NCBI RefSeq assembly: GCF_007830235.1
Contig: NZ_VLKI01000002.1
Location: 215,962-279,961 of the forward strand
DNA length: 64,000 bases
Reading direction: 5' to 3'
DNA from: Cytobacillus oceanisediminis
GTDB taxonomy: Bacteria > Bacillota > Bacilli > Bacillales > Cytobacillaceae
The position numbers were made by a program, and so were the translations under genes. The notes under the pieces are model-generated. The model made no database searches and was not told where the DNA came from. It saw only the letters and a program-made list of their open reading frames with translations. Shown one piece after another: positions 62,945-64,000 of the stretch (the stretch's first letter is position 1; every line of letters starts with the position of its first letter).

Positions 62945-64000
62945 TTGAAGAAATCCATTATCACATTATCATTAGCTGCCATTTTGGGGTTTGGCAGCAT
63001 TACTGTCGGACTGCCAGCTGACACGGCGGTTGCGGCGAATAAATTAAATGAGTTAAACAGCCAAAAAAATAAGATTAATCAACAACGCTCTGGCATAGAA
63101 TCAGAGATTAATAGTACAGATAAGAAAATTAATGAAATCCAAGGCGAGCAAAAATCAGTAGAAAGCGAAATTGAGCGCCTGGATAAGGCGATCAGCGATG
63201 CCTTAGCTAAAATTGAAGAAAAGAATAAAGAAATCTCAGCCACAAAAGAGGAAATTAAAAAACTTGAAGGCGAAATCAAAGTCTTAAAAGAACGTATTAA
63301 GAAGCGCAATGAACTATTAAAAGACCGGGCCCGCAACTACCAGGAAACTGGCGGAATGGTTAGCTATGTTGATGTTTTAATGGGAGCGCAGAGCTTCGGG
63401 GATTTCATTGAACGCGTAGGTGCAGTTGCTACTATTGTGGAAGCAGACCAGGACATCCTTCAGCAGCATCAGGCTGATAAAGATGAATTGGAACAAAAAC
63501 AGGCTCAGGTAAAAGAAGAACTGGCTTCTTTAGAGACAATGCGCGCCGAGCTTGAAAATATGAAAAAGAGCTTAAACGCACAAAAAGCTGAAAAAGATAA
63601 ATTATTGGCTTCTTTAAAGAAAGAGGAAGAGCATATGCACGCTGCAAAGATGGAGCTTGCGGAAGAAAAAGAAATCCTTGCAGCCCAGGAAGCAGCACTT
63701 CAAAAAGCAATCAAGCTTGAACAAGCAAGACAGGCTGAAGCAGCAAGACAAGCAGAACTTGCAAGACAGCGTGCAGCCCAGGAAGCAGCTAAAAAGAAGA
63801 GTTCTTCTTCTGCAAAAAGCAGCTCTTCAAGTGAAAGCACTGCACAGGTTTCCTCTCCAGCCCCAGCTGTATCAGGTGGAGCTTGGACAAGGCCAGCTGC
63901 CGGACGGCTTTCTTCCGGATTTGGAAGCCGTTCACTAGGTGAACACTATGGTGTGGATATTGCTGCAGGCGGAACGGTTCCGATCGTAGCAGCTGCTGAC
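62945..64000 (+). CDS. Secreted coiled-coil M23 murein hydrolase, 3' end cut by window
   Basis: 352 codons visible. TTG 62945 is preceded by AAAGGAG. A signal peptide (LKKSIITLSLAAILGFGS, cleavage near AVAA) leads into a long coiled coil (about residues 35-270, PcsB/CwlO-like, with ETGGMVSYVDVLMGAQSFGD), then a Ser-rich linker and the start of an M23 peptidase domain (LSSGFGSRSLGEHYGVDIAA, containing the first metal ligand His). Domain order and position after ftsEX suggest it is the hydrolase activated by FtsEX. In B. subtilis that role belongs to CwlO, encoded elsewhere. Confidence 0.9.
   Translation, partial: MKKSIITLSLAAILGFGSITVGLPADTAVAANKLNELNSQKNKINQQRSGIESEINSTDKKINEIQGEQKSVESEIERLDKAISDALAKIEEKNKEISATKEEIKKLEGEIKVLKERIKKRNELLKDRARNYQETGGMVSYVDVLMGAQSFGDFIERVGAVATIVEADQDILQQHQADKDELEQKQAQVKEELASLETMRAELENMKKSLNAQKAEKDKLLASLKKEEEHMHAAKMELAEEKEILAAQEAALQKAIKLEQARQAEAARQAELARQRAAQEAAKKKSSSSAKSSSSSESTAQVSSPAPAVSGGAWTRPAAGRLSSGFGSRSLGEHYGVDIAAGGTVPIVAAAD

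Overview
The window reads as chromosomal DNA of a motile, naturally transformable, spore-forming member of the Bacillaceae. It follows the Bacillus subtilis order degS-degU-degV-comF-flgM-flgN-flgK-flgL-yviE-fliW-csrA-hag-flaG-fliD-fliS-fliT-hpf, then secA-prfB, then a YitT-family gene-cccB-ftsE-ftsX. The proteins look Bacillus-like throughout, with strong ribosome binding sites and frequent TTG/GTG starts. There are no rRNA or tRNA genes, no prophage and no transposase genes.

Layout. 1-16.9 kb is the two-component/competence/flagellar block. Its main surprise is hag: the flagellin reading frame is interrupted near its 3' end by a 362-nt group I self-splicing intron (11617-11978). 17-30.5 kb is an insert relative to B. 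subtilis between hpf and secA. It holds a glutamine module (glnT, glsA and the divergent glnJ-glnL two-component system), a leftward unit headed by a yybP-ykoY (Mn2+) riboswitch that runs into a 44-residue FbpB-like protein, a gamma-glutamyltransferase/chromate-transporter/DUF1028 group, a SEC-C protein and a NERD-domain protein. 30.7-34.9 kb is secA and prfB, the latter with its programmed +1 frameshift. 35-58 kb is a long, rightward sugar-acid catabolic region. 58.7-64 kb has a coiled-coil gene and then the conserved yitT-like/cccB/ftsE/ftsX block, ending in a secreted M23 murein hydrolase cut by the window edge.

The sugar-acid region pairs two complete TRAP transporters with a LarA-like nickel racemase/epimerase candidate, an IlvD/Edd dehydratase, an IclR regulator, two FAH-fold enzymes, a split UxaA-type dehydratase, an aldehyde dehydrogenase, galactonate dehydratase, a YagE-like aldolase, KDG kinase, KDPG aldolase and LarE. 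Aldonates or aldarates would be imported, perhaps epimerised at C2, dehydrated to 2-keto-3-deoxy acids, then either phosphorylated and cleaved to pyruvate plus glyceraldehyde phosphate, or dehydrated again and oxidised towards 2-oxoglutarate. A 17-bp palindrome is shared by the regions upstream of both TRAP operons and is a candidate operator for the IclR protein.

Non-coding structure is rich. Five intergenic arrays use different core words but the same 20-21-nt period. Four copies of a MITE-like element with CCTGTTGATT-type terminal inverted repeats are scattered between genes. A perfect cre site lies between two direct repeats spaced 40 bp apart in the glsA-glnJ intergenic region.
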